Source of the DNA: Incurvaria masculella
Taxonomy: Eukaryota; Arthropoda; Insecta; Lepidoptera; Incurvariidae
Reading direction: 5' to 3'
NCBI GenBank assembly: GCA_946894095.1
Contig: OX335644.1
Span: 10,397,595-10,461,594, forward strand
DNA: 64,000 nt
Part shown: piece after piece, positions 13,301 to 23,600 of the stretch
Layout: the number at the start of each line of letters is the position of its first letter
Numbering within the stretch: the stretch's first letter is position 1
Program-made: the position numbers and the translations under genes
Notes under the pieces: model-generated
The model's database searches: none
The model's input: only the letters and a program-made list of their open reading frames with translations
What the model was told of the DNA's origin: nothing

Positions 13301-13785
13301 CGAAAGGCAAGTCCTGAAGCCCCTAAACCACAAACTGTGCCAGTATGGGACTTATTAAGTAGACAATCGTTAGGAGTATTCAAACTGTTTTTATAAAAAA
13401 AATACGAATCGAAGAGTCTGTTTAAATCTAAGGGTGAAAAATAAACGAGTAAACGATAGTTAATTTTAGTGTAGTACCTAATTAATGGTTGGTTTTAACC
13501 ATAAACAGTTTTTTTAGTCTAGTAGCAAAACAAATTGTCAACATGTTGCATTAATTTACTGTTTTTTAGGCCTTTTACCTGTCTCCACAAAATAATTGAG
13601 TAGTGCTAAGTGGTAACTTAAATTCGAGTAAACTACGTATGCAATAGGGCATTCAAAAATGTGTTTAAAGTATATAAAATATGAGCGAGATTAAGTCGTT
13701 ACTCACGAGATGATTTCACAGTGAATTTAAGTCTCGGTTCATTGATACACTTCTCCTTTTCGTTCGACGCATCGAGAACTTCCAT
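1131..13785 (-). CDS. gene A: SLC17-family (MFS) transporter, putative inorganic phosphate cotransporter-like, 3' part outside window
   Basis: Predicted plasma-membrane anion transporter of the SLC17 / phosphate cotransporter family. Visible coding exons in transcript order are 13707-13785 (tentative), 3010-3404, 2755-2934, 2387-2522 and 1131-1354, together 338 codons with phases 1,0,0,1,0, as in gene B. Exon 2 carries TM1 with the family arginine (SVSLTVRAQLSITIVAMTD), followed by a hydrophilic loop of about 85 residues with four N-glycosylation sequons. Exon 3 carries GYTAMQVPMGIMAQKFGGK, and exon 4 the QGMTQAALYP...GKWAPVNERGRL signature. The later TM exons lie left of the window. Intron 1 is about 10.3 kb and contains a satellite array. 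Exon 1 starts 765 bp beyond the stop of gene B, in the same orientation. The family is clear; the substrate is not. If exon 1 is wrong, translation could start at the ATG at 3399. Confidence 0.85.
1511..1607 (-). pseudogene. decayed copy of SLC17 exon 5 inside gene A intron 4
   Basis: On the minus strand this stretch aligns without large gaps to the centre of exon 5 (for example PSLGWPFSHWVGGLLSLANGA against PSLGWPFSFWVSGALSLACGA), but it has a stop and frame breaks and no clean acceptor. It lies about 160 bp upstream, in transcript direction, of the intact exon 5. I read it as an old tandem exon duplication that died. Confidence 0.7.
1632..1760 (+). repeat. (GACG)n-type lepidopteran interspersed repeat, internally deleted
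   Basis: Starts with GGCCAAGAGCGATCGGACTC and ends near GTTGGCACACTTTGGGGACG. It keeps the tail with short GGACG repeats but lacks the middle seen in the fuller copies at 43409 and 50797. Confidence 0.7.
1982..2357. mobile_element. TTAA-flanked palindromic MITE, copy 1
   Basis: Bounded by TTAA on both sides (1982-1985 and 2354-2357), with inverted ends TTAAGGCTGTTCCGACCCAT and ATGGGTCGGAACATCCTTAA. The inverted similarity continues inward for well over 100 bp on each side. Target TTAA and length suggest a non-autonomous piggyBac-like element. A second copy in the opposite orientation is at 36946-37307. It sits in gene A intron 4. Confidence 0.8.
2387..2522 (-). CDS. gene A exon 4
   Basis: 136 bp, acceptor CATGTGCAG, donor G|GTACTA (weaker than average). 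Encodes GWEFVCSCRLLQGMTQAALY and then the GKWAPVNERGRLTTYIIN signature between TM4 and TM5. Ends in phase 1. Confidence 0.88.
2755..2934 (-). CDS. gene A exon 3
   Basis: 180 bp, phase 0 on both sides, acceptor CATTCACAG, donor ATG|GTAGGT. Encodes TYNWSKSTQEMITGSFFVGY and the TM2-TM3 hairpin with KFGGK. Length and phase equal those of the matching exons in genes B and C. Confidence 0.92.
3010..3404 (-). CDS. gene A exon 2
   Basis: 395 bp, acceptor TTTTCAG, donor AGG|GTAAAC. Encodes the conserved entry RFGKRHIQTLCLFLCL, TM1 and an Asn-rich extracellular loop with sequons at NSS, NRT, NDS and NVT, ending GWSVYR. An in-frame ATG at 3399 is a possible alternative start. Confidence 0.9.
3687..3745 (+). 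repeat. short repeat shared with 31997-32060
   Basis: Both places share GGTGCTCA(A)GAAAA(G)CCAAAA followed by CTCGCCT/CTCACCT and GAAACCACGCTCAGCG. No ends, target duplication or coding content could be defined, so the class of repeat is unknown. Confidence 0.5.
4047..4455 (-). mobile_element. tRNA-derived SINE, near full length
   Basis: Read on the minus strand, the head is tRNA-like (A-box-like TAGCGTAGTGG and B-box-like GGGTTCAGTTCC at about 4360-4440). A body common to all copies follows (CATTTCGT.ACGAATGC, then CCATCCAGTTCAAT), and the element ends with ATTCATGTCAGGTCGCAT and an A-run. Open frames here are by-products of the element. Confidence 0.8.
4460..5250. other. gene A intron 1, no recognised feature
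   Basis: AT-rich with no repeats, exons or RNA signals that I recognise. Confidence 0.4.
5255..5880 (+). pseudogene. 3' fragment of the jockey-type LINE
   Basis: Matches the last roughly 210 codons of the ORF at 15515-18394, in the opposite orientation (DKAKRASKT..LNRVLTPDQKLL, then YHGECSSELHNAVPP and KHGVKKHLAGRHGFRSP). Frameshifts split it into several open pieces. The 3' end near CATATGCCGCGCT agrees with the end of the long copy. Confidence 0.85.
6166..6252 (+). other. tRNA-like sequence, probably a SINE head
   Basis: Contains GGTGTAGCGCGTGAG (A-box-like), a perfect B box GGTTCGAATCC and a T-run shortly after. The T stem does not pair fully and no clean cloverleaf forms, so a working tRNA gene is unlikely. 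A tRNA-derived SINE head is a better reading. Confidence 0.4.
6544..6671. repeat. 64-bp direct tandem duplication
   Basis: Two head-to-tail copies (6544-6607 and 6608-6671) starting GTAGCGCAGTGATGAAAACG, with no or nearly no differences. Recent slippage or unequal exchange is likely. Confidence 0.9.
6845..7178 (-). repeat. (GTCC)n-bearing lepidopteran interspersed repeat, near full
   Basis: Begins GGGTTCCGTACCCAAAGGGTG and ends with CGAGTCCGACTCGCACTTGG. It carries a GTCC microsatellite of about 70 bp at 6898-6970, and an internal part (CAGCTGAAATTTTCACAGAG; TTGCCGCTATAACAACAAAT) shared with the copies at 43409 and 50797. Confidence 0.85.
7180..7660. other. CpG-rich unidentified block beside the satellite
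   Basis: Unusually CpG-rich. It carries two copies of GCTCGTCGATTGT near 7400 and 7447, and several CAATCGAATAA motifs at 7565-7625. Open frames on both strands look like composition effects. It joins the first satellite unit directly. Confidence 0.4.
7662..11730. repeat. satellite array, about 40 copies of a 100-bp unit
   Basis: Head-to-tail units reading GTCTACGACCAGTGTTTCCC ... TTGAGTGGTCGCATGATGG, close to 100 bp each. Variants differ at GACAGACAGGTAGAT against GACAGGAAGTTAGA, and TTTCCCATGATATAAC against TTTTCCATGATGTAAC. Three shortened units (GGTAGATTGTCGCATG near 9312, 9687 and 10261) show that multi-unit blocks were copied. The array lies in gene A intron 1 and has no ORF longer than 60 codons. 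Confidence 0.95.
11855..12008 (+). repeat. (GACG)n-type interspersed repeat, 3' part
   Basis: Carries TTGTTGTTATAGCGGTAAAA, CCTGTGACAGACGGACGGAC and AGCGGAGGCTTAGTAATAGG, and ends GGGTACGGTACCCTAAAAA. The left end blends into a TTTTA-rich tract. Confidence 0.75.
12286..12372 (+). other. tRNA-like sequence with B box and T-run
   Basis: GTGGCACAATGGTTTTAGTG resembles an A box and GAAGTTCGGTTCCTGG a B box, followed by TCTCTTTTTTT. Stem pairing is poor. It is more likely part of a SINE than a tRNA gene. Confidence 0.3.
12373..13079. other. gene A intron 1, no recognised feature
   Basis: Mostly AT-rich. A GC-richer block at 12547-12732 is open in two frames but shows no known domain, no codon signal and no splice borders. 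Confidence 0.4.
13080..13350 (-). mobile_element. tRNA-derived SINE, 3'-truncated copy
   Basis: Minus-strand head has TTTGTGGTTTAGGGG and the B box GGGTTCAAATCC (about 13280-13340), then the common body down to CCATCCAGTT. The A-rich tail is missing. Confidence 0.75.
13707..13785 (-). CDS. gene A exon 1 (tentative)
   Basis: ATG at 13785 in a fair Kozak context (GCA ATG G). 26 codons starting MEVLDASNEKEKC, then strong donor C|GTGAGTAAC. The phase-1 end plus the 395-bp exon 2 gives a whole number of codons. It lies just downstream of gene B, where a tandem neighbour should start. It shows little likeness to exon 1 of genes B and C, and the intron would be about 10.3 kb. Confidence 0.5.
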
Positions 13786-14550
13786 TGCGATGACAAAATG
13801 TATAGTCTATTTTTGCTTCCGTTATGTACGTCTTCATTAGGAATACTGATTTGAGCAAATGCCTCGCGTTGAAATGACAGACTAATTTGTATCTATACAT
13901 TCAGCTGTACTTAACATTGAGCAACGCGACCCGGAGTTCGGGTCGGTCGCCTTGCTCAATTATTGCTCCATATGTTTAATTTCTACAGAGTGATGTAGCA
14001 AATTAGGGAAAACTTATGAATATTAAATTCAATGAGCGTGTATCGTATAAATTGAGTTAAATCGGGTTTGGAAAATAAACTCGAGTGTGTTCACTATGGT
14101 ATCGAACAGTAGGGAAACTTTGTTTGTCCAATTTTCAGTTATTCCTATTCAAAGCTTTTCTCCGAGTTGAAATTAATTTAGTAAATTTGTTTTAACAAAT
14201 TTATTATGATCAAATGGTTTATCAATCGGGTATAATTAGCGAATTAGTTTTCTTAGGTTAATAATTAAACCAAGGGTGTTACATATTTTACAATGTATAA
14301 TTTTGAGTTTAAATATGGTAAGTTTTTCTCTATAAAAAACCCAATGACTTCAATTCATTGTATTTAGTTTGATCAATAATCAACCTTATGAATTTAGATA
14401 ATGTATACAAATATAATTAAATTGTTATAAATCATTGATTCGTTCACAAAACTCGTAAACATTGAAAGATCATAACATACATTATGTTTACACTTACATA
14501 TGTATAAAAAATATATTTTATGATATGACCAATATTTCTGGAATACTTAG
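13786..14550. promoter_or_regulatory. gene B-gene A intergenic region, presumed gene A promoter
   Basis: 765 bp between the stop of gene B and the proposed start of gene A. It should hold gene B's 3' UTR and gene A's promoter. I see no clear TATA box or AATAAA. The only marked structure is the inverted repeat at 13916-13960 (ATTGAGCAA ... TTGCTCAAT around GCGACC/GGTCGG), about 130 bp upstream of the ATG. Confidence 0.35.
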
Positions 14551-14630
14551 TTAAAGTTTTGACTCGTCTTGTTTCAAATCTTCCGTTTTCATTTCCGCTG
14601 CGACACATCCGACTTTTTCGTAAAGGAATT
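14551..14630 (-). CDS. gene B exon 11 (last)
   Basis: Acceptor TTTTTTTTCAG. Encodes EFLYEKVGCVAAEMKTEDLK and QDESKL, then TAA at 14551-14553. A charged cytoplasmic tail like that of gene C. Phase matches exon 10 across the LINE-bearing intron. Confidence 0.75.
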
Positions 14631-17600
14631 CTGAAAAAAAAGAAGCCAAATTTATGTTTCAAAACCTATATTGAGTAAGAAATATAGCAAATATAACACA
14701 AATAGAGTCGACGGAAACCGCCGTTGGCACCCTTAGGGTACGCAACCCTAAAAAGTGAGTGTTTTTTTTTTCGATAAACGGAATGATACGAGTATCGTTG
14801 GAATCATTCGCCTGCATCACTATCTAAAACACGACTCGAATATGTTAACGTTTAATAAAAATTTATACTTATATCATTTTTAATTCGCTATATCTTTAAA
14901 AAATAATAAATCTATTCAAAGTAAAAATAAATTGCTTGCACTGATAGCGCATCTCTAATATGAGAAGTACATAAGTTGTGTGTCACTGTTATGTCGTCAT
15001 AAGAATGTGGAGGCAAACGATTCCATCCTGTATATTATGTTTGTTTATGAATTTGGTATTTTTTACCCATAGCTTTGACTAATTTGAATGTTTATTAAAT
15101 TCAAATTTGTTGTCCCAAATATATATAGTTAGGATCGGAACATGGGTTCAGAATGCACTACGTTAACAACTCTCAAATTATTGCGATAACGGTATTAGTG
15201 TATTGCAATTATTTCACAAGTAAAGTTTCAGATGTTTTATGGCTTTACATTCAGGTCAGTTTACATTTTGAAACATTTTTTTTAATATCGAGCAAAGTGA
15301 GCATGCATACAAATAATGAGTTTTGCTTCAATAAATTATAGCTCACAAATTCTACTAGCTATGTAAAAATATAACTTTGCCGCACACATAAAAAACTCTG
15401 CATTAAAAATAAACTGAACAAACGCTTGGGTATTTTTTGTACATGGTTTGGTAAGCCCGAGCGCATTAAAGAACGATTCACATTCTGGTTCTAAGCATTT
15501 TTTTTTTTTTTTTTTTATGTTAAGCGCGGCATATGGCGTACGCCAGGACATCTTAAGGTGCCCGACGACGCCCATGGGATTTCGAGAGGGGGGCTGCGAA
15601 AACCATGCCGGCCGGCCAGGTGCTTCTTCACACCATGTTTGAAGGACCCCAGGTTGTACTTTGGGGGAAATACATCGGAAGGGAGTTCATTCCATAGTTT
15701 TCCGACCCTATAGATGAAGGATCTAGAAGATCGGTGGGTTCTTATTTTTGGAATGTCGACTGTGAATGTGTGCATTTTCTCCCTGTTCCGCGTTGACCGC
15801 AGGTAAAAAGGGGACGGAGGAACAGCGTTATGCAGCTCCGACGAGCATTCTCCGTGGTAAAGACGATAAAAGACAGACAGAGACCCTACATCCCTTCTGA
15901 GTTGGAGGGTCTCCAAATTTAGGGATACCTCGGGGTCGTCGACTAGACGCACGGCCCGACGCTGTATCGAGTCCAGAGAGCCAAGCAGGTGTTTAGCTGA
16001 GCCGTCCCACAAATGCGAACAGTACTCCACGCAAGACCTTATCTGCGCCTTGTAAAGAAGCAGTTTTTGGTCAGGCGTGAAGTACTGACGCACTCTGTTG
16101 AGGACCCCCAGCTTTTTTGAGGCGAGCTTGGCTTTATCCTCGATATGGCGTCCGAAATTAAGGTCATGCGTCAGGTCGACCCCAAGAATGCCTATGTGGT
16201 CGTCAATACGCAGAGTTGTTCCCTGAAAGGTCGGAGCCACGCTGAACGGAGTACGCTTCGCACTGAATACGCACGCCTGTGTTTTGCTCGCGTTAAACTC
16301 AACGAGGTTCTGGAGACCCCACTCGGAAACTTTTTCCAGGGTCTCTTCGAGTCTAACAACGAGACGCCGCCTATTTTCTTCTACTTCAGCCCGGCTAGCG
16401 CTCTGGTGACTGGCGTACCTGGCTAGCACTGTGCTGTCGTCTGCGTAGCAATCAATGTCCCCCAAGTTGAGCATATCATTAATTTGCAGCAGAAAAAGGG
16501 TTGGGGACAGCACAGAGCCCTGCGGCACACCGGCATTCACAGACATGGCTTTGGAACAGCAACCGTCAATCAAGACTTTTATGCTGCGGCCATGCAGGAA
16601 GTCGGCGATCCAGTCACACAGCTCGGGTGGAAGGCCATAAGAGGGCAGCTTGGAGATCAGTGCCTTGTGCCAGACCCGGTCAAATGCTTTCGCAATATCC
16701 AGGCCGATAGCCATACCTTCGCCATGATTTTCGAGCGCATCGCCCATCTCATGTGAGACGTATACTAGGAGATCCCCAGCAGATCGATTCGGACGGAAGC
16801 CGTATTGATGATCGCTGAGAAGTTCATTGCTCTCTAGATACTTCATCAACTGAGAGTTAATGATGCGCTCCATCACTTTGCAGAGAGGAGAGGTAATGGC
16901 TATGGGTCGGTAGTTGGCCGGGTCTGATCGATCGCCTTTTTTAGGCACGGGCTGAACGTTGGCCGATTTCCAAGCAGCTGGCACACATCCAGTGGAGTAC
17001 GATAGGCGGTAAAGGCGGGTTAGGACAGGGGCTAGTTCTGGAGCACATTTATTTAACACCAATGCAGGAATACCATCAGGGCCACTCGCTTTCCTGGAGT
17101 CTAGGGCGGAAAGCTCACGCCGAACGGCTCTCTGGCGGAATTGTATGCTCGGCATAGAGAATTCGCACCCAGGAACAGTCGGCGGAATGGAGCCGCCATC
17201 ATCCAGGCGAGAGTTCGCCGCAAAGATGCCCGCGAGAAGGTCGGCCTTCTCTTTGGCGGAAAAAGCGAGTGATCCGTCAGGCTGCTGCAATGGTGGAAGT
17301 GAGGAGCGGCAGAAATTTGCTTCCACAGATTTGGCAAGGGACCAGAATTGACGGCTCCCAGTAGGGTGGCTGATCAGCTTCTCGCCAATTCTGCCGATAT
17401 GCTCGAACTTCGCTCTGGCAATTGCTCTCTTACTGGATCTGGAGGCTAAGTTAAGGGCCTGTTTCAGCGCCTTTATATTCGGGTCACGTCGTGTTCGCGC
17501 GCGGGACCATGCACGGTGGGCCGCGTTCTTAGTACAACAAGCCACTGCGCATTCCGCGTTGAACCAAGGCTGGCTTTTACCACCGAGGGATTTGGTGGAG

Positions 17601-20600
17601 CAGGGAATAAAAAGTTCCATAGCTCCCTGGATCACCTCGGAAACGGCATTCGCACAGCTCGACGGATCCACAGTGCAGAAACAGAGTTGCCTCCAAGGGA
17701 AGGAGGAGAAATGTTCTCGCATTCCGTCCCAATCTGCCGACTCGTAATGCCACACCAGACGCGTGCCGGTCGCACGTTTCTCGGTCTGGGTGTGTGGCAC
17801 AGTTGACCTCACCAGGCAGTGGTCAGATGACCCCAGGGGGGCAAGCACCGACACCTTGTACCCGGCGGGTTTGGTGGTCAGCAGAAGATCCAGTAAGGAG
17901 GACGCGTCACCTGCTCGATCTGGGATACGCGTATGTTGCGTCACCAATTGAGTCAGATTGTGCGCCAGAGCGAAGTTACGCACAGCCCTACCAGCAAAGT
18001 CAGTCTTTTCGGAGCCTAGCCACAGCGCAAGGTGCGCGTTAAAATCTCCCAGAAAGACCAACTCTGCTGAGGGGAACCTCGCCTGTGCATCGTCTGCCGC
18101 TTTGCTCAGGTACTCCAGAAGTCGAGTAAGCTCCCTGTCCCCGTTGTGCGGTCTGTACAGGCACGCGTACAGCCGCGTGTCCGTCCCCATGTCAACGTGG
18201 ACCCAAAGTACGGAGTGTTCGGGGTCCTCCATGCAATGAAGGCGGCGACAGCAAATATCAGACCTGACGAACAGGCACACCCCGGCCTTTGGACGGAATG
18301 ATTCTTCCAAAGTAAAGCCAGGATAGTGCAGGTACGACGTGTCGGCAGGTCGTGATATTTGTGTCTCCGTAAGGAAGAGCATGGCCGGCTTCAATTACCT
18401 TCTGTACGCTGGTTCTCCTGTTGGTTGGGGTCATTCCATGGCTGGACGTCAACTTTGATGAATACAACGAATATACAGTTCGTTATAATCATGAATGCTG
18501 CCGTGATCAGGAACACGATTTGCCATTGAGATTGGTCTTCCTGGAAAGTGAATTAATATTGTCATTCATTTAATATTTCATACTTTTCTTGTCGGCAGGA
18601 AAAATGACTCAGTTCGGGTTTTTGTAAGGAAAACATAAAGTATTTTTTAAAAGTTATTTATTTATCTAAGATTGATCTGCAATAGGGCACAATGTTCGAC
18701 ATTTATAAAAATGCTGTGGAAATAAATATTTGGTACTAGAACGTTTGTTTATAATGTATTCTTTGTTTAGTTTAGTGAGATAGTGATCGAACAGTGACAG
18801 CCAGATATCAGTAACAGCAAGATAGCAGTGACAGCAAGATAGCAGTGACAGCAAGATAGCAGTGACTCACCGCATCGGTGACAATCAGCGAGACGAGCAC
18901 TGGCGCGCCGAGGGACGCGAAGTTTCCGACCAGGTTCGCGAGAGACATCAGCGTCCCGGCGAAGTTTGGCGCCAAGTCTATTTGATTAATCTGCGGATGT
19001 GAAAAGTACTATTAGCTTTTGATTTTAGAGGGAGTAGAAAAATGCTAAAATAAGATCGAAGGCCAAGCACGAGATAAACATATAATAACTATTAATTAAT
19101 CATTAATTTTGGATGTGAAAAACAAGCAATTTAACATACATTTTAAGAATTAAGAGAAACTGTATATAAAAAGATGTTGTATTAACAACTTAATCTGTAG
19201 AAAAGTATGGAAGAATTTTATGCATACTTCGAGCAATCATATTCAATTGAAATTCCTCCAGCTGTACTAGCTGAAGGAAAAACTTTTATTTTGTGGCTAA
19301 AGCTAACGCTGTATTATTTTTACAACATAAATTCGCGAGGTAGAATTTGATGCAATGACTAAACGTTATTGAAATTGCTCTCAAGTGTTATAATAAACAA
19401 ATGTCGTAAGTGGTCCTTACAAGGAAGCCGACTTGCACGCCCGAGTGTGACGCCATGGACAGCACTAGCAGCGTTACAGCGAGCGGCACGCTTGAAGCAA
19501 ACGCAGCTCCCACCATCATTACTGCTGACACCACCATGCCTGCAACAAAACACCCCAGGTCTTCTCATGAGATTCTCACCTGCCACTCACCGGTGAGTCA
19601 CTGGTCATTTCATGAATACGAACGTTTTGTGACTCACCGGTGACTCACAGGTGATAATTGCATGATTAGACCACTAGTGCCCTAGTGGTACCTATAGTAC
19701 CATGTTCGTCATACTATTTTATTTGATTTTTTTTTAATTTATTCAAACTTTTTGGTAGTCAAAAGGTACTAAGTTATGTCACAAAGATCCGCGGATTCGA
19801 TCAACCCAGTAAAGAAGAACCTGCAAAGTAACTTCATGGGATTTCCCGTGAAGTTTCCTACATAAGCAAGGAAACTTTACGTAAGTAAACCAATATACTT
19901 TTCGAAAAAGAGGATAGGTACTTCAAATAACAGATCTTTAAAGTACAACAGCGGCTTTAAAGTATCAATGATGGCACTACGCATTTTAACTCAAAGCACG
20001 AGCTTCCGTGGCTCACAAGGAAATCGCCCCGTTCGTGCACAAATTTATTATTCTCTTTATAAGTTGGATAAGTGCATTTCGTTACGAATGTGAGCTGTTC
20101 GATGGTTCACAGTAAAACTGTAAGGCTAATCCCGCCCCGGTCGCTTCCATCGCATTGGATGAAAAGGTACTCGAAGCGGCAATTGTTCAAAAAGTTGTCC
20201 GTTTTTTACATCCAGTTCAATGTAGCCCAGCTCGTAAAGGTTAGGTCCTTAAATTGGTGCCAACTCTTTCGGAAATGCAGAGTATTGCGGTAATCTGTTG
20301 ACTGTGGGTTTGGTATTAGCCATCCATGTCCTGTTACGTAAACAAATAAAAATTAGGTACCTTGGAGTCAATCCCGCCTGAATTGCGGCGATAATTTTCC
20401 ACACATTGAGCTGGATGGAAAAATTAACCTGCACGGTAAAAGCATCTACGCCTCGGCACAGAGTCTTTAACACTTGGGTCAATATAATTGAATACCAAAT
20501 TGGGTCATAAACTCTTTGTGTTGACAACTAACTGAAGGACATTTGCTATGTTTAGCATTTCTGAATCTTCAGTTAATTTTAATTTGATGAAAATATGAAT

Positions 20601-23600
20601 ACGGAAGCAAATGCAAAGCAATAAAATTAATAAAATCAGAGTTGGAAGAATAATAATAATCTGACATTTAATTTATAAATACAAAAAATTACAAATAAAT
20701 CAATTTTTCATGTTATAAATGCTCACAGGAAGTAAAAAAAAAGGTTTTATTATACTCCTAAATAAAACTATTTTCAATATGGTTAAAAACTAGTTAAACT
20801 TAGAAATCCTCATAATGTTTGTGCAAGGAGAATCATCAATGTTTCGTATAAGCATTGTGCCGGCATGCTTCGCAAGCTTACCGCACGTGTGTAGGTGTTA
20901 TCCCCGACTCAGTCCAAGCACGCTGCAACGCGCGCCCATACAATTAATTAGTGAATATCGCCCTTCTACCTGAACGCACGCTTTTCACTCCGGCTTAGCG
21001 AGTCGTCGTTCTGTCCCGCTAAAGCATTCCCGCACCTATGATTTTCCTAGGAGGGTCTACGCGAAGTGTTCAGCGAAGACTCCGGCCCGCAAAGCGGGTG
21101 ATTCCCTAATTAGTAGTGTTAAATTGCTGTTTAAACTTGCTTCTTGGTGGTCTTTTTTTATGCAACCTGACGTGGATAGCACATTAGCCCAATACACCAC
21201 ATTCCCGAAGTAATTAGGTGTCAACATTATCCCCAGAATTCTAAGATGCCTGCTTTCACAATCAATACAATTTAATACTGACCGATACTGTTTGCTATCC
21301 TCCTGGCATTGATTAGACTCACGTAGCCACGGTTTATAAAGAAGTCTGTTAGCTGTCCGCTCACTATACCCATGGCATACATAGCCATATACGGTAGAGA
21401 TGAAAATAGCCCATTCTGGAAACCAAAAAATCCTTTTATGAAAAATGAGATGTATCAAGAAAATTTACTGAATAAAAAAATGTCTTTGTGGTCAGTAGGT
21501 TACGATTGAATTAGCCCCACGAATAATAGATGTTTTAGAAGATTGATCAAAAAAGTAGAAGATCTCAATATTCTTGTTAAATATTTCATCTAGGTAAATA
21601 TGAAATCCTTACATCTTTAATGTTGACATGGAGAATCTTGCTTAAGTAAACCGGCATCTGGACGAGCAAGAAAATATAGCCGAACGTGCTACCAGCGTGC
21701 GTGGCGACCATCGCCCATACGGCCGTTGAGCTCAGTATAGACTTCCATGGCGTTTTTCTCTTCTGTAAACAATCGATTAGGAAATCCGTCACAAACATTG
21801 TTCTCATAAATATGTGTGACTATGCAAAGTTAATAATCGAGTCTAATAAGGCTCATTTTTCAAGTCAAGTAAATCAAGTCATATTTTTTTATGAACAATC
21901 AATCAATCAAGTAAAATACAATTAAAAGACATGATGTTATTGATGTCATTCATTATGGAAATGTCATTTTAGATTATAGGGCATATCTAAATAAAGTATC
22001 CATTTTAGCATAATAATTGCAGAAATATGATATTATTTTATGAAAAAAATGTATATGAAATATGTGAAAAACCCAAAGGATAAAAATATACTATGAGCAA
22101 TCCATTGATACCCTTGATTAAAAAAATGTGCATAATTCATGATTGAAATAACCTTCGTGAAATACCATTCATGCTCTCTCTTACTTTTCCTTCACTCATT
22201 GTTTGCAATATTCTTGGCTCTTTTGATAAAATGAAATGCTGAAAATGCTGATGTTCCATATACTGCTGTCAACGCGATCAGTCATACTACATATGCTAGT
22301 GAGCTGCGTTGGCAGCAATACTTTTAGCAATGTCTTATTTTATCTCCAGATCGAGGTAAAACTTTATTCAAAGGTAAGATTCCATCAAAATGCTGGAAAA
22401 GTTTAAAGCTATTTTAGTAAAAATATTTCATTTCTAATAGACGTAAATTTTTCATTGAGGTGAAATGGCTATTTTTAACAAAACTCCATTCAGAATTCCA
22501 ATTTTCGTCGGTACTCTCAAATCGTTTGACGTTCAATTTATCCATACCTAATAACTGACAGCTAGACAATTTCAACTTACAGGTATTGTGCCTTAATTTT
22601 TGTATGTGACTGAGAATCAACATATGTCCATGACCTACCGTCAGGATACTGCCCAACAAAGCGATTTCCAGGGTAAATTACGTGCCGGATCTACCATTAT
22701 GAACACGGTTTAGTTGAACGAAATGGAAAACACGGACAATTCTGTCTCTTCCAATGCGATCGTACTAACCCGAGCGTACTTAACTCCACCAATTTGAAAC
22801 AACAACAACAAACAATTCGAAAGGTAAGCTAAATGTAATAGATTTATACTCACAGCTTGGTAAAGTTCCTCATCGTCGTGCCCCATAATGTGTTGCTTTT
22901 CGGCAGCGCTGATGGCGGGATGTTCGGCCGGCGTGGCCGCGCCTAGCGCCGCGAGCAGCGCGCCGCACGCCAGGCTCAGCGCGCCGCTCACCCAGAACGA
23001 GAACGGCCAACCGAGCGACGAACTCCCGGCGAGGAAGCCGGCCAGTTGGAATGCCACAATGGTGCCGAATTGAGAACCTTATATCGAAATTTGGAGTTAT
23101 TCTATTTAGTAATGTGACCCAGAACCGAGAGCCGTATGCACGTTGAACGATGGTGGGAACGAGACGGAGTAGTACTGTTATGCAGCTCCGAAGATCATTA
23201 TTTCTTCTAAATGTATTCGGTAAGAACGTTATACCTACATGTTTGATACCAACGTATTGATTGTAAGACGGTAAAAGCGGCAATTAAAATAAATGGTCCG
23301 TATTAATTCGTCGTTTCAATACAAATTAGCCCTACTAAAGTTAAAGGAATATTCTGGCGTAACATATGTGGTGAGATTTTTTACCATAACGATAGATATG
23401 ATATTAGCATAGATATTAGTCATTAATGTGCAGTAAAATTAAGTAAAACTTACATTATCGCAGATTTAGGAGACTTTTATGTGCAACTTAGCCAGGTAGA
23501 CAAGAATGCGTAGCTGATCCTTATGCGGCATTAGATTGAGGTTTGACTTGGTACAATCACAGAACCAGAATCTATCTAGTTTACTTCTTGGAGTGTTCAG

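Noticed and set aside
16145..18239. Many plus-strand open frames of 60-96 codons
   Set aside because: Antisense shadows of the LINE ORF.
15490..18430. Target-site duplication AGAACCAG around the LINE
   Set aside because: The upstream match lies about 20 bp inside the exon rather than at the junction, so it is probably chance.
23165..23195. Another LINE fragment (GTTATGCAGCTCCGA)
   Set aside because: Only about 20 matching bases; too short to call.
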